From assembly GCF_001541345.2 (NCBI RefSeq), contig NZ_LMVL02000008.1, positions 1 to 64,000 on the forward strand: a stretch of DNA of 64,000 nt, given 5' to 3'. Origin of the DNA: Gillisella vitis (GTDB lineage: Bacteria > Pseudomonadota > Alphaproteobacteria > Rhizobiales > Rhizobiaceae). Every line of letters starts with the position of its first letter. The stretch's first letter is position 1. Under the pieces are notes generated by a model. That model saw only the letters and a program-made list of their open reading frames with translations. It did no database searches and was not told where the DNA came from. Made by a program: the position numbers and the translations under genes. Below, in pieces: positions 9,201-18,816 of the stretch.

Positions 9201-9800
9201 GCTGTCGGTGTAGACCGAGAGCAGGGCTTTGACGGCAGCTTCCATGTCGACGCTGCCAAGCACGAGCTGATAATAGAGTTTTTGATTTGGGCGGCTCTTC
9301 TCACCACCGTTCTCCCAAGGGAGAACCTCCTTATTGATATCGCCAATGCGGTATCGATCGCCGCCGGTCAAATCTTCCGGTTTGCGGAAAGACGGCGGTG
9401 ACAAGACCTCCATTGCTGTCCATGCTGACAGGACATTGTCGGCGTCGTTGGTGATAGGAGGCCGTTCGAGCGGCGGGCGGTTGGCGGATGGGGTGGCGCC
9501 TCTCGGCGCCTCTGACGTTCCAATCGGTGAGGCTATGGATGTTTCGACAGACGTCGGGGTAACTGGAGATGAACGAATCGGAGCAGTCTTGTCGTTTGCG
9601 ACATCGGTCAGATGTGGTTTGGTGGTCACTCCTATAGCTTGCAATACGCGTTGTCGTAATTCGTTTGCCCGCTGGACTTTCCGTTCGGAGAGTTCCTCAA
9701 GCAACTGGTTCAGAAACTCTGCATCACCGCGCCGTTGATCGAATAGCTGCTCAAGTTCTACCACACCTTTTTGGATCAACGGTCTTTTGGTCATGTTCAT
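6294..9800 (-). pseudogene. Large SF1 helicase-like protein interrupted by an in-frame TGA
   Basis: The frame from 9800 to 6294 would encode about 1,168 residues but contains TGA at 7269-7271, after residue 843 (GFGTRSL). The downstream part continues in the same frame without a gap: SPEKDALIPDMW, then WLLVDEAGQALPQAA (Walker B / DEAD-like), VVGDPIQIEP, the SF1 motif TVHTVQGREAEAVFF and NVAATRAKEALYVVGN (motif VI). The upstream part has Walker A GPPGTGKTT near residue 420 and long charged, coiled-coil-prone segments (about 600-800). It looks like one UPF1/Dna2-like helicase cut in its motor by a single nonsense codon. Downstream translation could restart at the ATG at 7238, but that piece alone lacks Walker A. 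Related large helicases occur in phage-defence islands, so such a role is possible but unproven. The gene is slightly AT-richer than its neighbours. Confidence 0.8.
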
Positions 9801-9889
9801 AAAATCTCTGATTGATAGGACAGGACTTTATTTACGATCAAAGGTTGCGATAAACCTAAAATTCCTCTCTTTAACACGGAAAGAGTGTG

Positions 9890-11197
9890 TTAAATCTGCG
9901 GTTTCGACGCCATGCCCGCCACATAGGTTTCCACCACCACCCGGTCGTCGCCCAGCGTCTGCATCAGGAACAGTTCTTCGGTCAGCGAGGTCACAGCTTC
10001 CATTTTTAGCGCCATGGCCGGGGTGGCATGGGCATTGAGCACGACCAGATCGGCCTCGGTGCCGGGTTCTAGCGTGCCTATTTTGTCGGAGAGCGACAGG
10101 GCTTCGGCATTGCCGAGCGTCATATGGTAAAAACTGTCGAGCGGGTTCAGCCGCTCGCCCAGCAATTGCTGGATCTTGTAGGCCTCATCCAGGGTGCGCA
10201 GCATGGAATAGCTGGTGCCGCCGCCGATATCGGTGGCAAGGGCAACGCGCACCGGCTTGTCGCGGCGCTGTATGGCTTTCAGCGGAAACAGGCCGGAGCC
10301 GAGGAACAGGTTTGACGTTGGGCAATGCACCGCGACAGAGCCTGACTCTGCGAGAGCGTCGGCTTCACGCTCCGAAAGATGGATGGCGTGACCGAACAGG
10401 GTTTTACGCCCGAGCAGGCCGTAGCGGGCATAGATATCCGTATAGTCAGTTGACTCGGGGTAAAGGCTGGCGGTGAAATCGATTTCCTCGCGATTCTCAG
10501 AGAGATGCGTCTGGATATGCAGATCAGGGAATTCATGGGCCAGCGCCTGGGTCCGCTCCATCTGCTCCGGTGTCGAGGTGATGGCAAAGCGCGGGGTGAT
10601 GGCGACGAGGTTGCGGCCGCGTCCGTGCCAGCTTTCAATCAGCTCCTTGGTCTCGTCATAGCCGCTCTGCGGCGTGTCCAACAGGCCTTGTGGCGCATTG
10701 CGGTCCATCATCACCTTGCCGGCGATCATCCGTGTGCCGCGACGGGCGCTTTCGGCAAAGAAGGCATCCGCCGAGGTTTTATGCACCGAGCAATAGGCAA
10801 CCGCCGTCGTCGTGCCCTGGCGCAGGAACTCATCGAAGAAATGCGTGGCGATCCGTGCTGCATGCGCGGTTTCAACGAAGCGGCATTCCTCTGGGAAGGT
10901 ATAGGTGTTCAGCCATTCCAGCAGGTTGGCGGCGTAGGAGCCGATCACCTGCATCTGCGGAAAATGCACATGGCAGTCGATAAAACCGGGCAGGATCAGA
11001 TGCGGGCGGTGGTCAATCTCGATGGTCTGCGGGTCGGCCTCTGCCTTGACGCTGTCATAGGCGCCGGAGGCGAGGATCAGGCCGTTTTCCACCAGAACGG
11101 CGCCATCGCTTTCATAGAGGTAGCTGGCGGTATCGGTGATGTCGCGGGGCTGGCTGTGGAAGGAGAGCAGGCGTCCACGGATCAGGGTCTTTGTCAT
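9890..11197 (-). CDS. guaD: Guanine deaminase
   Basis: This 435-residue amidohydrolase converts guanine to xanthine and ammonia in the cytoplasm. It has the metal-binding FIDCHVHFPQ motif (H76, H78), the long insert typical of guanine deaminases (EWLNTYTFPEE), TTTAVAYCSVH, IQTHLSENREEI, GHAIHLSE and the late aspartate in ALATDIGGGTSYSML. Its length matches the family. The start overlaps the puuD stop by one base (TAATG), so the two are translationally coupled. Its xanthine product feeds the XDH encoded upstream, and XDH's urate product feeds PuuD. Confidence 0.95.
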   Translation of the reverse strand: MTKTLIRGRLLSFHSQPRDITDTASYLYESDGAVLVENGLILASGAYDSVKAEADPQTIEIDHRPHLILPGFIDCHVHFPQMQVIGSYAANLLEWLNTYTFPEECRFVETAHAARIATHFFDEFLRQGTTTAVAYCSVHKTSADAFFAESARRGTRMIAGKVMMDRNAPQGLLDTPQSGYDETKELIESWHGRGRNLVAITPRFAITSTPEQMERTQALAHEFPDLHIQTHLSENREEIDFTASLYPESTDYTDIYARYGLLGRKTLFGHAIHLSEREADALAESGSVAVHCPTSNLFLGSGLFPLKAIQRRDKPVRVALATDIGGGTSYSMLRTLDEAYKIQQLLGERLNPLDSFYHMTLGNAEALSLSDKIGTLEPGTEADLVVLNAHATPAMALKMEAVTSLTEELFLMQTLGDDRVVVETYVAGMASKPQI

Positions 11198-12429
11198 TAC
11201 GGGCTTTTGCCTTTCACAGCACTTTCATACCAGGCGACCAGCAGGGCGCGTTCCTGAGGGGTGACCTCCGAAACATTGCCGGGCGGCATGGCGTGGCTTC
11301 GTCCGGCCTGGATATAGATCTCCCGGGCATGCGCCGCAATCTCGGCATCGGTTTCGAATTTGACGTTCTTGGGCGCAAATGTCAGCCCGTCCCAGACCGG
11401 TTCCGCCGCATGACACATGGAACAGCGCGCCTGGACGATATCGCGGGCGGTGCCGAAATGCGCGTCGGCCATGAACTGCTGCTGCATCGGAGAGAGTGCT
11501 GCATGCTCGCCAGTATCAGGCTTCTGCACGGTAGATAGCCACATGATGATGATAAAGATCACTGTGGTCAGCATCCAGGCCCAGATCGGACGGCCTTTGC
11601 GGGCATGGGTGGTGTTGAACCAGTGACGGATGGTGACGCCCATCAGGAAGACGAGAGCGGCGATAATCCAATTATAGGCGGTGGCGAAGGCCAGCGGATA
11701 ATGGTTGGACAGCATGAAGAACACGACGGGAAGCGTCAGGTAATTGTTGTGCAGCGAGCGCTGCTTGGCAATCATGCCGTATTTCGGGTCGGGTTTACGC
11801 CCGGCAATCAGGTCGGCCACCACGATGCGCTGGTTGGGCATGATGATGAAGAACACATTGGCGGTCATGATCGTCGCGGTAAACGCGCCCAGATGCAGGA
11901 AGGCGGCACGCCCGGTAAACACCTGTGTATAGCCCCAGGCCATGGCGACCAGCAGGATATAGAGCAGGATCATCAGCCCCCAGGTATTCTTGCCGATCGG
12001 CGATTTGCACAACAGATCGTAACAGATCCAGCCAATGGCAAGCGAAGCCATCGACAGGCCGATGGCCTCCGGTTGACTGAGGTCGAGCACGCTGCGGTCG
12101 ATCAGAAACAGATCGGCGCCGCCGTAATAGACCACGCAGAGCATGGCAAAGCCGGAGAGCCAGGTGGCATAGCTTTCCCATTTGAACCAGGTTAGATGCT
12201 GCGGCATCGAGGCGGGCGCCACCAGATATTTCTGCACATGGTAGAAGCCGCCGCCATGTACCTGCCATTCCTCGCCATAGACGCCCTCCGGCATGCCGGG
12301 GCGTTTGACGAGACCCAGATCCAGCGCGATGAAATAGAAGGAAGAGCCGATCCAGGCGATAGCAGTGACGACATGCAGCCAGCGGACCGCAAAAGCCAGC
12401 CATTCCCAGGCGATGGCGAATTCATACAT
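11197..12429 (-). CDS. puuD: Membrane-bound urate hydroxylase (cytochrome c-type urate oxidase)
   Basis: The 410-residue protein has eight or so N-terminal transmembrane segments (first near WEWLAFAVRWLHVVTAIAWIG) and a C-terminal cytochrome c domain with the heme-binding CSMCH at residues 336-340 and a likely distal Met in HAMPPGN. This is the PuuD architecture, which oxidises urate to 5-hydroxyisourate and passes electrons to a cytochrome rather than making H2O2. The ATG at 12429 is preceded by AGAGG at normal spacing; an in-frame start at 12483 adds 18 poorly conserved residues. It is coupled to guaD. No soluble uricase or HIU hydrolase is visible in this window. Confidence 0.93.
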   Translation of the reverse strand: MYEFAIAWEWLAFAVRWLHVVTAIAWIGSSFYFIALDLGLVKRPGMPEGVYGEEWQVHGGGFYHVQKYLVAPASMPQHLTWFKWESYATWLSGFAMLCVVYYGGADLFLIDRSVLDLSQPEAIGLSMASLAIGWICYDLLCKSPIGKNTWGLMILLYILLVAMAWGYTQVFTGRAAFLHLGAFTATIMTANVFFIIMPNQRIVVADLIAGRKPDPKYGMIAKQRSLHNNYLTLPVVFFMLSNHYPLAFATAYNWIIAALVFLMGVTIRHWFNTTHARKGRPIWAWMLTTVIFIIIMWLSTVQKPDTGEHAALSPMQQQFMADAHFGTARDIVQARCSMCHAAEPVWDGLTFAPKNVKFETDAEIAAHAREIYIQAGRSHAMPPGNVSEVTPQERALLVAWYESAVKGKSP

Positions 12430-12553
12430 GGTTGACCTCTTTGACTCTCCCGACCAGTGACATTGCAAAATACTGGCGGCCAAGGGAAGGGCACATTTTC
12501 GCAGATGCGCAAAAATATGTGCATGCGCATGTTTTAGGCAGATTAGGCGGGGA

Positions 12554-13471
12554 TCAAGCGGTATGGACGCCGTTCAGTTCTAGGGGTGGCAGGCTTGCGA
12601 TCAGCCATTGGTGAAAGGCTTTGACCTTCGGCACGGTCCGGCGCGATGGCGGGTAAACCAACCAATAGATCTGGTCATCGCCCAGCCGCAGGTCGAAAGG
12701 CTGGATCAGACGACCGGATGCGAGTTCTTCCTCGACATAGAACGGGCTAAGAATGGCGACGCCATGTCCGGCCATGGCTGCGCCGGCTTGAAGGTCGAGG
12801 GCACCCTGCGCGTCGAGGCCGATGGAGGTTGGCAGGGAGGATGCAATGCCCGCACTGTGAAACCAGTCCGCCCACCAAGTCTCGCAGCTGCTCACGCGCG
12901 GCAGTTTGAGCAGATCTGCGGGCTCGCGGATGCCACCAATGCTGTCGGCTAGCGCTGGACTGAGCATGGGGGCATAATCCAGTTTCAAAATCGGATGACA
13001 GATCAACCCGGGTACCGGCTCTTTGCCAATATGGATGCCGACATCGCCGCCGTCACGGGCAAAATCCCGCTGCTTCCCATCGCTCCGCAGCAGGCGCACG
13101 GCAATACCCGGATGCTGGAGTTGAAAACTGCCGAGATGGCGCGCCAGCCAATGGGAGGCGAAGGTTGGCGTGGAGTGAATTTCCAGAACTTCGCTTGCCT
13201 CATGCCGTGCCAGTGCCACGGCCTCGCGCAGCAGCTCGAAGCCTTCCCGCGTTTTCGGTAGCAGCCGTTCCCCGGCCTCGGTCAGGCTGATTTGCCTTGA
13301 TGTCCGCAGAAACAGCAGCGCGCCGAGATTATCCTCCAGCAGCTTGATCTGATAGCTCACCGCCGTCTGCGTCATGCCCAGTTCTTCGGCGGCACGGGTA
13401 AAACCATTGTGGCGGGCAACGGCCTCGAACACCCGCAGGGCATTGATGGGGAACTGTTTCGACAATTTCAT
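12554..13471 (-). CDS. LysR-family transcriptional regulator, GcvA-like
   Basis: This 305-residue regulator has an N-terminal winged helix-turn-helix (INALRVFEAVARHNGFTRAAEELGMTQ, then SYQIKLLEDNLG) and a C-terminal effector domain (from about residue 90) with the short-loop features of the GcvA/AmpR subgroup (STPTFASHWLARHL, GIHIGKEP). The ATG at 13471 is preceded by AGAGAGC; an in-frame start at 13543 adds an unlikely N-terminus. It lies just upstream of puuD-guaD in the same direction, with a 124-base gap that contains inverted ATGCGCA/TGCGCAT elements near 12503-12532. A role in controlling purine genes is plausible but inferred. Confidence 0.9.
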   Translation of the reverse strand: MKLSKQFPINALRVFEAVARHNGFTRAAEELGMTQTAVSYQIKLLEDNLGALLFLRTSRQISLTEAGERLLPKTREGFELLREAVALARHEASEVLEIHSTPTFASHWLARHLGSFQLQHPGIAVRLLRSDGKQRDFARDGGDVGIHIGKEPVPGLICHPILKLDYAPMLSPALADSIGGIREPADLLKLPRVSSCETWWADWFHSAGIASSLPTSIGLDAQGALDLQAGAAMAGHGVAILSPFYVEEELASGRLIQPFDLRLGDDQIYWLVYPPSRRTVPKVKAFHQWLIASLPPLELNGVHTA

Positions 13472-13628
13472 CGGATAAGCTCTCTTTATGGATGAGCATA
13501 GTAATCCGATTGGATTTCTGAGGCAACTGCCGCCACTATCCACATATCAAGCCGGGTGCTGTTGCTGAATTTATGCCTCTGCCCGCCCGGTCTCACACAT
13601 CAATAGATTTTAGGGAGCGCGGAGCATT

Positions 13629-13847
13629 ATGCCATCTGCGAAAGCATTGTCATGCCTCGTTGCGAAGCTTTTTAGCAGGATGATGAGCGGTCTTTCTGGT
13701 CCCAAACACCGTCGTCGAAGCCAAGACTTACCAGAGGATCTGAGGCAGGATGTCGGTCTTGATGATATGCTGCCTGAACAGGTCGCTGATACCGTCTGGT
13801 TGCCCGCCAGCAGGCTTAGGCATTTGCTGCAAGGCGCTCTTCGTTGA
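13629..13847 (+). CDS. Small hypothetical protein, possibly DUF1127-like
   Basis: The 72-residue basic protein has an RRRSQDLPEDLRQDVGLDD segment reminiscent of short rhizobial DUF1127-like proteins with a DL-x-DIGL end motif. The ATG follows AGGGAGCGCGGAG, a good ribosome-binding site, which is the main reason to accept it. It points against the neighbouring genes and its last 32 bases overlap the 3' end of the convergent TPR-sulfotransferase gene. Assignment to the family is weak. Confidence 0.5.
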   Translation: MPSAKALSCLVAKLFSRMMSGLSGPKHRRRSQDLPEDLRQDVGLDDMLPEQVADTVWLPASRLRHLLQGALR

Positions 13848-15552
13848 TCAGGCCAGCGCCCTCCAGACCCGTGATCATCGGCCCTAGCCTATGGCGGTAA
13901 TGGGCGGTCTTTTTATCGACGCCGCTATAGAGGCCCTGGCGGACCTGGGCGCTACTCAGCGTCATCACAGCCCTTTCAGCCTTGTGGAAGTCGAGGCAGT
14001 TCGCGTCCCAGGGCAGGCCGCAAAAGGCCAGCAGGCGGCGGGTTTCGGCTTCCTGGTCGAGCGTCAATTGTTCATAGCCAAGCTCTAGCACATCATCAGG
14101 AAATAGCGCCTGCCAATGGGCGCAGAGCCGCCGCTGGGCGGCGATATAGCGGGCGGTCTCAGCCTGATCATAGCTATATTGCATGCCGTCGCTTGGAAAA
14201 TAGCTGGAATAAAGCGCAAAGCCGCTGGCCAGCGGATCGCGCTTCATGATGACGATCCTGGCGTCAGAAAACATCAGCTTGATAAAGCCGACCCAGAGGA
14301 AATTGACCGGCATCTTATCGACGACACGGGCGTTTCCGGCCTTTTCACGGACCGGGACGATATAGCGCCGGGCCGCATCGGCCAAGGCTTTGGGCGTCAC
14401 GCTATCGGGGCCGCGCAATGTCTGGCGGTCTGGCTCGAAGAAAGCGTCGGTGATCGCATAGCTCAGCGTTTCCAACTCACCGGCGCCGTAGACATCGGCG
14501 TGGCTGGCAAGGATCTGCTCGGTCAGGCTGGTGCCGGAGCGCGGCAGGCCAACCACGAAGATCGGCCGTTCCGGCTGGAGATATCCCGCCTTGGCGATGC
14601 TGTCCTGCGTTGAGCGGACGAAATCGGCGGTGAACCGGGCTTGCAACGCCTGCATCAGGTCAAGATCCTGATCGATGGTATAGGCGGTAAACTGCCGCCG
14701 CCGTTCACGGTTGGCGTCTTCGAGATAGGTGAAGGCGTCGTCATATCGGCTGATATCGTTCAGCGCCTTGTAAAGCGCGAAGCCGAGTTTCAGCCGCCGA
14801 GCGGGCTCATCGGCCAGCGTTGCATGCAGGGCCTGCATGGCAGCGATATCTGGATCGTCTGGCCGGCTGCGGCTCAACATGCCCAGCAGCAAATAGCTAT
14901 CGACATGGGTGGGATCGAGGTCCAGCACCTTGCGATAAGCCGCTTTTGCCTCATCCATCCTCCCGACGCCCTGCAACGCTTGGCCCAGATAAAAATGCGC
15001 GGTGAGATCGCCGGGATGGACGCTGACCGCCCGTTCCGCCAGCGCCAGACCCTGCTTGAAATCACCGGCAATCAGACTGCGGAAACTCTTGTCATTCAGC
15101 GCGACCAAATGGTTCGGGTCTTGGTGGAGGGTTAGATTGTAGGCCTCATTGGCTTCCAGATGGCGGCCCGCCTGTTTGAAGCAGTAGGCAAGGGCGCTGT
15201 AGAGCGCGGCAGTCGGACCGCCTGCTGCTATCGCGGCCTGATAATGGCTGATTGCGTCCGGCCAGCGCCCGTCGATCTGGGCCAGATCGGCAAGCCTGCT
15301 ATGGGCGGAAGGGTCGGCATGGATCAATAGGACCGCCTGCAGAAGCTCCGTTGCCCCGGCATGGTCGTGAAGATGGATTGAAATCTCGGCCAGATTGCGT
15401 GCGGCCTTGCAGGCCATGTGTTGCAGATCCTCGGCCTTGCGGCGGTCGTCGGATGGCAGTTTGGCCAGATCGGCTGGCCTATACTGGCGCGCCATGGCCA
15501 GCAGCGGTTCCAGTTTTTGGCGCTGGGCCTGCAATTTTTCCAGGGCGCTCAT
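13816..15552 (-). CDS. TPR-repeat sulfotransferase family protein
   Basis: This 578-residue protein has an N-terminal half of tandem tetratricopeptide helices (about residues 40-290; for example AAYRKVLDLDPTHVDSYLLLG). A C-terminal sulfotransferase domain carries the PAPS 5'-phosphosulfate loop FVVGLPRSGTSLTEQI (about 330-345) and RIVIMKRDPLASGFALYSSYF for 3'-phosphate binding. Family members transfer sulfate from PAPS, and bacterial TPR-sulfotransferases often act on proteins or glycans; the acceptor here is unknown. It lies 64 bases downstream of xdhC on the same strand. No sulfate-activation gene is seen nearby. Confidence 0.87.
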   Translation of the reverse strand: MSALEKLQAQRQKLEPLLAMARQYRPADLAKLPSDDRRKAEDLQHMACKAARNLAEISIHLHDHAGATELLQAVLLIHADPSAHSRLADLAQIDGRWPDAISHYQAAIAAGGPTAALYSALAYCFKQAGRHLEANEAYNLTLHQDPNHLVALNDKSFRSLIAGDFKQGLALAERAVSVHPGDLTAHFYLGQALQGVGRMDEAKAAYRKVLDLDPTHVDSYLLLGMLSRSRPDDPDIAAMQALHATLADEPARRLKLGFALYKALNDISRYDDAFTYLEDANRERRRQFTAYTIDQDLDLMQALQARFTADFVRSTQDSIAKAGYLQPERPIFVVGLPRSGTSLTEQILASHADVYGAGELETLSYAITDAFFEPDRQTLRGPDSVTPKALADAARRYIVPVREKAGNARVVDKMPVNFLWVGFIKLMFSDARIVIMKRDPLASGFALYSSYFPSDGMQYSYDQAETARYIAAQRRLCAHWQALFPDDVLELGYEQLTLDQEAETRRLLAFCGLPWDANCLDFHKAERAVMTLSSAQVRQGLYSGVDKKTAHYRHRLGPMITGLEGAGLINEERLAANA

Positions 15553-15616
15553 CGTGTCCGTTCTCTCATGTCCATTCCGGACCTGAATGGCAGATCAGCC
15601 CTGCGTGAGGCTGTGG

Positions 15617-16420
15617 TTACAGCAGGCGGTTGACCAATTCGGCGGCGACCAGCGCGGCGATGACGGGCGGGCGCTTGTCCTTGATCGGGCTTGCGCCGAT
15701 CGGCAGGATCAGCCGGTCCAGTATTGCCGAGTTGTCGCCCTCGCGTTCCAGCCAATGGGCGAAACTGGCGCGTTTGGTGGCAGAGCCGATCATGCCGATA
15801 TATGCGAGATCATCGCGGGCCAAGGCTTCGCGGGCAATCAGGAAATCCAGCGCATGGTCATGGGTGACGATGACAGCAGCACCGCCGGGCGCGATTTGCG
15901 CCACATGGGCTTCCGGCATGGCCGTGCGGTCGAGCGGAATGCCGGTTGGCACCGCGCCATCAATTGCGTCGCGCGCATCGATCAACCGGGTGCGAAACGG
16001 CAGTGGTGCCAAGGCAGCGGCCAGCGCCAGCCCGACATGGCCAGCGCCAAAAATGAAGACCTGGGGGAATGCCTGCCACGCCTGCTGCGCCAAGGTCAGC
16101 AGCTCTTGCCGCCGCTGCTGTGTCAGGAGAGAAAGTGTCAGTTTCACCCAGCCGCCGCAGCATTGGCCGATGGCCGGGCCGAGCGGCACATCCATCTCTG
16201 CCTGATCTTCGCCAGCATCCAGCATGGCGCGGGCCTTTTCAATCGCCAGATATTCCAATTGTCCGCCGCCGATGGTGCCAAGCACCTGATGGCGTGCCAC
16301 CACCATCAGCGCACCGGCCTCACGGGGGGTTGAGCCTTTGGCTTCAGTGACAGTCACCGCCACACAGTCAGCATGGCGCGACAGGAAGGCGGCAAGCACT
16401 GCGCCGGAAAGATCAGTCAC
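15617..16420 (-). CDS. xdhC: Xanthine dehydrogenase accessory protein XdhC
   Basis: The 267-residue XdhC/CoxI family protein binds molybdenum cofactor and delivers its sulfurated form to the XdhB subunit. It shows VTEAKGSTPREAGALMVV and GTIGGGQLEYLAI in the N-terminal XdhC domain, and a Rossmann-type C-terminal domain (FIFGAGHVGLALAAAL, IGMIGSATKRASF). Its start overlaps the xdhB stop by four bases (ATGA), placing it in the xdhABC transcription unit. Confidence 0.95.
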   Translation of the reverse strand: MTDLSGAVLAAFLSRHADCVAVTVTEAKGSTPREAGALMVVARHQVLGTIGGGQLEYLAIEKARAMLDAGEDQAEMDVPLGPAIGQCCGGWVKLTLSLLTQQRRQELLTLAQQAWQAFPQVFIFGAGHVGLALAAALAPLPFRTRLIDARDAIDGAVPTGIPLDRTAMPEAHVAQIAPGGAAVIVTHDHALDFLIAREALARDDLAYIGMIGSATKRASFAHWLEREGDNSAILDRLILPIGASPIKDKRPPVIAALVAAELVNRLL

Positions 16421-18762
16421 GCGCGCTGTGCCTCCTTCAACCGCTCGACCGCCATCAAGACCCGCTCCGGCGTGGCTGGTGTATCGAGGCGCGGGCAGAA
16501 CCGGTAATCGGCCACGCTTGCCACCGCCATGGAGATCGCCTCCAGCACCGAATTGGCCAGCATGAAGGGCGGTTCACCAACCGCCTTGGAACGGCCAATG
16601 GTGAGTTCGGTATTTTCCGCCCAGTCCGCCAGCTTGACGTTGAAGATTTTCGGCCGGTCGGAGGCCAGCGGGATCTTGTAGGTAGAGGGCGCGTGGGTGC
16701 GCAGCCGCCCTTTGCCGTCCCACCACAATTCCTCCGTCGTCAGCCAGCCCATGCCCTGCACGAAGCCGCCTTCGATCTGGCCGATATCGATGGCCGGATT
16801 GAGCGATTTGCCGACATCGTGGAGAATATCGGTGCGGTCGATAAGATATTCGCCGGTTAGGGTATCGATCGAGACTTCGGTGCAGGACGCGCCATAGGCA
16901 TAATAATAGAACGGTGTGCCGCGTCCGGTTTCCCGGTTCCAATGGATTTTCGGTGTCTTGTAGAAACCGGCAGCCGAAAGCTGGACGCGGGCGAAATAGG
17001 CCTGGCGGATGAAATCGGGGAAAGCAATCTCTTCACCGCCAACCCTGACACGATTGGGCAGAAACACCACGTCAGCCTGCGACACGCCCCATTTTTCCGA
17101 AGCAAACGCCACCAACCGCTCCTTGATCTGGCGCACGGCATCATAAGCGGCCATGCCGTTCAGGTCAGAGCCGGAAGAGGCGGCGGTGGCCGAGGTATTC
17201 GGTACCTTGCCTGTTGTGGTGGCAGTGATCTTCACCTTGTCGATATCAACCTGGAAGCCATCGGCAATCACCTGGGCCACCTTGGTATAAAGGCCCTGGC
17301 CCATTTCGGTGCCGCCATGGTTGAGATGGATGGAGCCGTCCTGATAGACATGCACCAGCGCGCCCGCCTGATTGAAGGCGGTCATGGTGAAGGAAATGCC
17401 GAACTTGACCGGCGTGAGCGCAATGCCCTTTTTGATCACCGGGCTGGTCTTGTTGAAGTCGAGGATCGCGGCGCGCCGTGCCTGATAATCGCAGGCGGTT
17501 TCCAACTCCTCGACCACGCGGGCGATAATATTGTCGGTGACCTGCTGATGATAGGGCGTCAGGTCGCGGCCTGAACCCATCTCGCCGTAGAAATTAGCCT
17601 TGCGGACCTCCAGCGGGTCTTTGCCCAGGCTATAGGCGATTTCCTCGATCACCCGTTCTGCCCCCAGCATGCCCTGCGGCCCGCCGAAACCGCGATAGGC
17701 GGTGTTGGAGACCGTGTGGGTTTTCAGCGGTTGAGAGGTCAGCTTCACATGCGGGTAGAAATAGCTGCTATCGGCGTGAAACAGCGCCCGGTCGGTGACG
17801 GGGCCGGACAGGTCCGAGGAATAGCCGCAGCGGGCGGCGAAATTGGCTTCTATGGCGTGGATACGGCCATCGCCATCGAAGGCGACGTCGAAATCCATTT
17901 TAAAATCATGGCGTTTGCCGGTAACGCTCATGTCTTCGTCACGGTCCGGACGAAACTTCACAGCCCGGTTGAGCTTCTTGGCAGCCAATGCGGCCAGTGC
18001 GGCAAACTGATTGCCTTGGGTTTCCTTGCCACCGAAGCCGCCGCCCATGCGCCGCACATTGACGGTGATCGCATGCGAGGAAATATCCAGAACATGGCCG
18101 ACGATATGCTGGATTTCCGACGGATGCTGGGTCGAGGACCAGACGGTGACATCATCGTCTTCGCCGGGAATGGCAAGCGCGATATGGCTTTCCAGATAGA
18201 AATGCTCCTGGCCGCCGATCCGCATCGCGCCTTGCAGCCGGTGTTCGGCCTTGTCCAGCTCAGTTTCTGGGGTGCCGCGCTTTAGCACCATGCCTGGGGT
18301 GACGAGCGGCGCGCCGTTTTCCAGTGCGGCATCGATATCTGTCCAGAAGGGCAGGTCGCGGTATTCGATTTTGGCCAGCCGTGCCGCCTTGCGGGCCGCG
18401 TCGCGGGTCTCGGCGATGACGGCAAAAACCGTCTGGCCGTGAAACTCCACCCTGTCGGTGGCAATCAACGGCTCGTCATGCCGCCCGCCGGAGGAGACGT
18501 CGTTGGTGCCGGGAATGTCGCTGGCCGTCAACACTGCGACGACGCCGGGATAGGCTTCGACGGCGGACAGATCGATGGAGAGAATGTCGGCATGGGCGCG
18601 ATCCGCCATCCCGAGCGCGCCATGCAGCAGGCCAGCGGGTTCTGGAATATCGTCGATATATTCGGCACTTCCGGCTACATGCTTATGGGCTGAATCATGG
18701 CGCAGCGATTGATGCATCGGACCCTGGATGGCGGCAGTGGTGGTGAAGAGGGCCTTATCCAT
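16417..18762 (-). CDS. xdhB: Xanthine dehydrogenase molybdopterin-binding subunit
   Basis: This 781-residue subunit of cytoplasmic XDH holds the molybdenum cofactor where hypoxanthine and xanthine are hydroxylated. It shows SAEYIDDIPEP at the N-terminus, the cofactor-binding RRMGGGFGGKE (about residue 250), AYRGFGGPQ, HLNHGGTEMGQGLYTKVAQ and KAVGEPPFMLANS with the catalytic Glu region. I chose the ATG at 18762 because AAGGA lies eight bases upstream; an in-frame ATG at 18780 lacks such a site. It lies downstream of xdhA, separated by about 260 bases that contain an inverted repeat pair. Confidence 0.95.
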   Translation of the reverse strand: MDKALFTTTAAIQGPMHQSLRHDSAHKHVAGSAEYIDDIPEPAGLLHGALGMADRAHADILSIDLSAVEAYPGVVAVLTASDIPGTNDVSSGGRHDEPLIATDRVEFHGQTVFAVIAETRDAARKAARLAKIEYRDLPFWTDIDAALENGAPLVTPGMVLKRGTPETELDKAEHRLQGAMRIGGQEHFYLESHIALAIPGEDDDVTVWSSTQHPSEIQHIVGHVLDISSHAITVNVRRMGGGFGGKETQGNQFAALAALAAKKLNRAVKFRPDRDEDMSVTGKRHDFKMDFDVAFDGDGRIHAIEANFAARCGYSSDLSGPVTDRALFHADSSYFYPHVKLTSQPLKTHTVSNTAYRGFGGPQGMLGAERVIEEIAYSLGKDPLEVRKANFYGEMGSGRDLTPYHQQVTDNIIARVVEELETACDYQARRAAILDFNKTSPVIKKGIALTPVKFGISFTMTAFNQAGALVHVYQDGSIHLNHGGTEMGQGLYTKVAQVIADGFQVDIDKVKITATTTGKVPNTSATAASSGSDLNGMAAYDAVRQIKERLVAFASEKWGVSQADVVFLPNRVRVGGEEIAFPDFIRQAYFARVQLSAAGFYKTPKIHWNRETGRGTPFYYYAYGASCTEVSIDTLTGEYLIDRTDILHDVGKSLNPAIDIGQIEGGFVQGMGWLTTEELWWDGKGRLRTHAPSTYKIPLASDRPKIFNVKLADWAENTELTIGRSKAVGEPPFMLANSVLEAISMAVASVADYRFCPRLDTPATPERVLMAVERLKEAQRA

Positions 18763-18816
18763 GGGGTTGGTTCCTTGCATCAGTGTTTGAAACCGCCGCT
18801 GTTTTTATTCGGTCAC

